This document shows, piece by piece, positions 6,229 to 8,038 of a stretch of 8,038 bases of DNA. Positions within the stretch are counted from its first letter, which is position 1. Every line of letters begins with the position of its first letter. A model generated the notes under the pieces. That model was not told the origin of the DNA. It made no database searches and was given only the letters and a program-made list of their open reading frames with translations. The stretch comes from an uncultured Clostridia bacterium. Its GTDB lineage: Bacteria; Bacillota; Clostridia; Christensenellales; Maliibacteriaceae. The position numbers were made by a program, and so were the translations under genes. The stretch spans positions 1 through 8,038 of the forward strand of contig CAKTSO010000083.1 in the NCBI GenBank assembly GCA_934613185.1. The letters are read 5' to 3'.

Positions 6229-7914
6229 TTAATCGACTGCATCCGCGTCGGGAAGCACGGACGTCTGCGGCAGGGATTCCGTGTCGCCGCTGGTTCCGTC
6301 GATCGGTTTTTCCGACGGCGAGACTGCGGGCGCCTCGCTCGGCGTCTGCACCGCCGCATCGCCCTTATTTTCCTGATTGACGAGGCAAATCCCCTCCAGC
6401 ATTTCGGGCGTCATGCCCGTGGCGAGCCACAGGGACTGGCCGCTTGTGATGATGGACGTATACTCGTTGTCGGGGACGAGAAGATAGCGTCCGTTTTTCT
6501 CCTTCACGATCCAGCGGATCTCGTAGCCTTTCTCCTTATCGTCCGTGCGAAGCGTTCCGCGAAGGACATATCCCGTATCCACGCCGGAGGACACGTCGCT
6601 TCTGGACGCGGACAGCAGATTCAAAAGACGCTCCTGCGCGACGGCGTCGGCCGTCGTCCACGACTTTTCATCGGGATTGTAGACGGACAGTTCGCGCGCG
6701 TAAAGCCGCAGCATCTGCATCATTCGAGGCGAGAAATAGCTGCCGTCCATCGCCGTGCGCACGCCCTTCCAAAGCGTCGTGTCCGAATAGCCGTCTTCGT
6801 AAGCACCGATGCCCGCCAGCGCATACTGCACGGCAATGGCGGATTTGTCGAGCATCGCCTGCTCATTGTCGTACCAGACGACGTGCATCGTGCCGTTGGT
6901 GTCGGTGAATTTTGTATAGGCCGTATGATACGTCTTATCCCAGGCTTCCTTGCCCGTCATCGATTCGTTCGACGTGGTCAGCTCCTGATTGGCATCGTAA
7001 TACTGGCTCTGCTGGAACAGCTCCTCCACCTGCGCATAGCTGACGACGGGCGCCTGCGCGGGATCCTCGATCCAGAGCGCTTCGCCGCTTTCGTTGAAGC
7101 GGAAATCGCGCCCGTAGAACGGCAGGATCAGCACCATCTGCGACGACGGCACCATCGACAGCATCTTCAAAACGTTGTTGTACAGCCATTCGTAGCTGCA
7201 AACCGGACCCGCCGTCTGCGTAGCAAGGCCGTACTGTTCAAAGGCCATCAAAAGAAGATAGTCGCAGGCGCTCGCAAGTTCCTTGTAGTCATAGTTGTTT
7301 TCCGCGGAGGTCTCCGACGTGCCGCCCGAGACAAACGTCACACAGGCGTTCAAAAGCGTGCGGTCGCCGAGGCTGTCGGCAAGTTCCCGAACAAGCTCCG
7401 TGAAATCGTCGCGATCCTGTGCCTCGATCGACGGGAAATAAAGGTTCACGCCGTTGACCGCGCTCGTTTCGGCAAAATCGACCACTTTTTGCACGAACGC
7501 CGAACGGACGTCCTTGTCCGTCAAAACATCTTCGGCAAGGGACGCGTCGCTGCATACGACACCCGCCCAGACCTGGATGTTGTCCTTATTGGCCTGCTGG
7601 ACATAGGAAGCGTAGTCGACCGCGTCGCCCATCTGCGCCGTGTCGAGCAGCACCGTGCCGGATTCCTCGCTCGAGGAGACGTAAAGCCACGTCGGCGCAA
7701 GGACGTTGATGACACTGGACAGGCGGCGATACGTCGTGGCGCGCTCCTGCCAGAGCACGACATAATTGGTTCCGTCGCTCATTTTCACATTGTCAAGAAA
7801 CGAGATCTTGCTTTCGGTATAACTTCGCCCGCTCTTTCCGCATCCGGCCAGCGGCGAAAACGCCATCAGCGCCGCCATCAGCAGAAGGAACAGGACTTTC
7901 ATGCGTTTTTTCAT
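6229..7914 (-). CDS. Secreted lipoprotein with a GH18-type fold and lost catalytic motif
   Basis: A 561-residue protein. Residues 1-25 form a lipoprotein signal (KKR start, hydrophobic core, lipobox LAGC, acylated C25), so it should be anchored outside the membrane. Residues about 50-390 match glycoside hydrolase family 18, nearest the YaaH-like cell-wall/spore group: LLLMAFEQYG (220-229), LPFYGRDF (264-271), VVWYDNEQ (345-352) and ALAGIGAYEDG (365-375). The catalytic strand, usually DGxNxDFE, reads NGVNLYFP (154-161): N, Y and P replace the two aspartates and the catalytic glutamate, so chitinase-type hydrolysis is unlikely and glycan binding more plausible. Residues about 390-510 are an unrecognised domain, and 511-561 a Pro/Ser/Thr/Asp-rich flexible tail. 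The ATG at 7914 follows GGAG at a rather long 10-base spacing. It has its own terminator; no promoter was seen in the 98 bases upstream. Membership in the fold is likely; function is unknown. Confidence 0.9.
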   Translation of the reverse strand: MKKRMKVLFLLLMAALMAFSPLAGCGKSGRSYTESKISFLDNVKMSDGTNYVVLWQERATTYRRLSSVINVLAPTWLYVSSSEESGTVLLDTAQMGDAVDYASYVQQANKDNIQVWAGVVCSDASLAEDVLTDKDVRSAFVQKVVDFAETSAVNGVNLYFPSIEAQDRDDFTELVRELADSLGDRTLLNACVTFVSGGTSETSAENNYDYKELASACDYLLLMAFEQYGLATQTAGPVCSYEWLYNNVLKMLSMVPSSQMVLILPFYGRDFRFNESGEALWIEDPAQAPVVSYAQVEELFQQSQYYDANQELTTSNESMTGKEAWDKTYHTAYTKFTDTNGTMHVVWYDNEQAMLDKSAIAVQYALAGIGAYEDGYSDTTLWKGVRTAMDGSYFSPRMMQMLRLYARELSVYNPDEKSWTTADAVAQERLLNLLSASRSDVSSGVDTGYVLRGTLRTDDKEKGYEIRWIVKEKNGRYLLVPDNEYTSIITSGQSLWLATGMTPEMLEGICLVNQENKGDAAVQTPSEAPAVSPSEKPIDGTSGDTESLPQTSVLPDADAVD

Positions 7915-7938
7915 GAGCCATCCACTCCAATGAAGAAA

Positions 7939-7990
7939 ACGGGCGCGCTGCCATCTTCCAAAAAAGAAGCCGGCATTGCATCGCGCCCGT
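7939..7990 (-). terminator. Long GC-rich hairpin between upp and the lipoprotein gene, probable terminator
   Basis: ACGGGCGCG (7939-7947) pairs perfectly with CGCGCCCGT (7982-7990). Inside, TGCC/GGCA (7949-7952 with 7972-7975) and CTTC/GAAG (7955-7958 with 7966-7969) continue the hairpin to a 7-base loop. On the minus strand it is followed by TTTTCTTC, a mediocre T tract. It starts about 23 bases after the upp stop, fitting a terminator, but it also ends just before the lipoprotein ribosome binding site. Confidence 0.6.
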
Positions 7991-8012
7991 CGTTTGTTTG
8001 TTTTAAGAGAAA

Positions 8013-8038
8013 TTACTTCGTGCCGAAGAGACGGTCGC
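8013..8038 (-). CDS. upp: C-terminal end of a gene, probably uracil phosphoribosyltransferase
   Basis: Only the last seven codons and the TAA (8015-8013) are in the window; they read DRLFGTK. This matches the conserved C-terminus of uracil phosphoribosyltransferase (GDAGD[RK]-[ILM]FGTK), which makes UMP from uracil and PRPP in pyrimidine salvage. A seven-residue match in one of three frames is thin evidence, but the ending is distinctive and is followed by a hairpin where a gene end is expected. Confidence 0.62.

Noticed and set aside
1..8038. Search for CRISPR repeats, insertion sequences, tRNA or rRNA genes, toxin-antitoxin pairs, retron-like or defence genes
   Set aside because: No regularly spaced repeats, transposase or integrase motifs, or tRNA-like cloverleafs were seen. 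Apart from the SRP RNA, all sizeable stretches are explained by ordinary genes and their signals.

Overview
The window looks like chromosomal DNA of a moderately GC-rich member of the Clostridia (Firmicutes), probably an anaerobe. The main pointers are a large SRP RNA with an Alu-type domain, strong AGGAGG-type ribosome binding sites, TTG and GTG starts, sigma-A-like promoters and a lipobox lipoprotein. No genus can be named from the sequence alone. I see no transposase, integrase, CRISPR array, tRNA, rRNA, toxin-antitoxin pair or defence island. The region reads as ordinary housekeeping and transport sequence rather than a hidden new system, with several real oddities listed as findings.

Layout, left to right. 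(1) Positions 1-574, minus strand: the N-terminal 191 residues of a neurotransmitter:sodium symporter (NSS) family transporter, cut by the window edge, with its own promoter at 654-682. (2) Positions 811-4436, minus strand: a two-gene operon for a heterodimeric ABC exporter. The upstream gene (601 aa, TTG start) has a degenerate Walker B, and the downstream gene (607 aa, GTG start) has the complete one. They overlap by four bases (GTGA). A promoter lies at 4501-4530, and a hairpin at 714-764 probably ends the operon. (3) Positions 4678-5703, plus strand, divergent from the ABC operon: a single-gene NAD(P)-dependent dehydrogenase of the 2,4-diaminopentanoate dehydrogenase / dihydrodipicolinate-reductase-like family, ending in a strong terminator at 5724-5771. 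(4) Positions 5822-6094, minus strand: the SRP RNA, with promoter (6120-6148) and terminator (5773-5811). (5) Positions 6229-7914, minus strand: a secreted lipoprotein with a glycoside hydrolase family 18 fold whose catalytic acidic motif is lost, ending in a terminator at 6188-6217. (6) Positions 8013-8038, minus strand: the last seven codons of a gene whose C-terminus matches uracil phosphoribosyltransferase (upp).

Most of these are independent transcription units, each bounded by terminators. The only clear functional partnership is the two ABC half-transporters, whose motif pattern predicts one obligate heterodimer with one hydrolytic and one degenerate ATP site. The dehydrogenase shares an intergenic region with the ABC operon, so co-regulation is possible, but no regulator or operator was recognised. 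The SRP RNA serves export of membrane proteins such as those encoded around it, but only in the general housekeeping sense.
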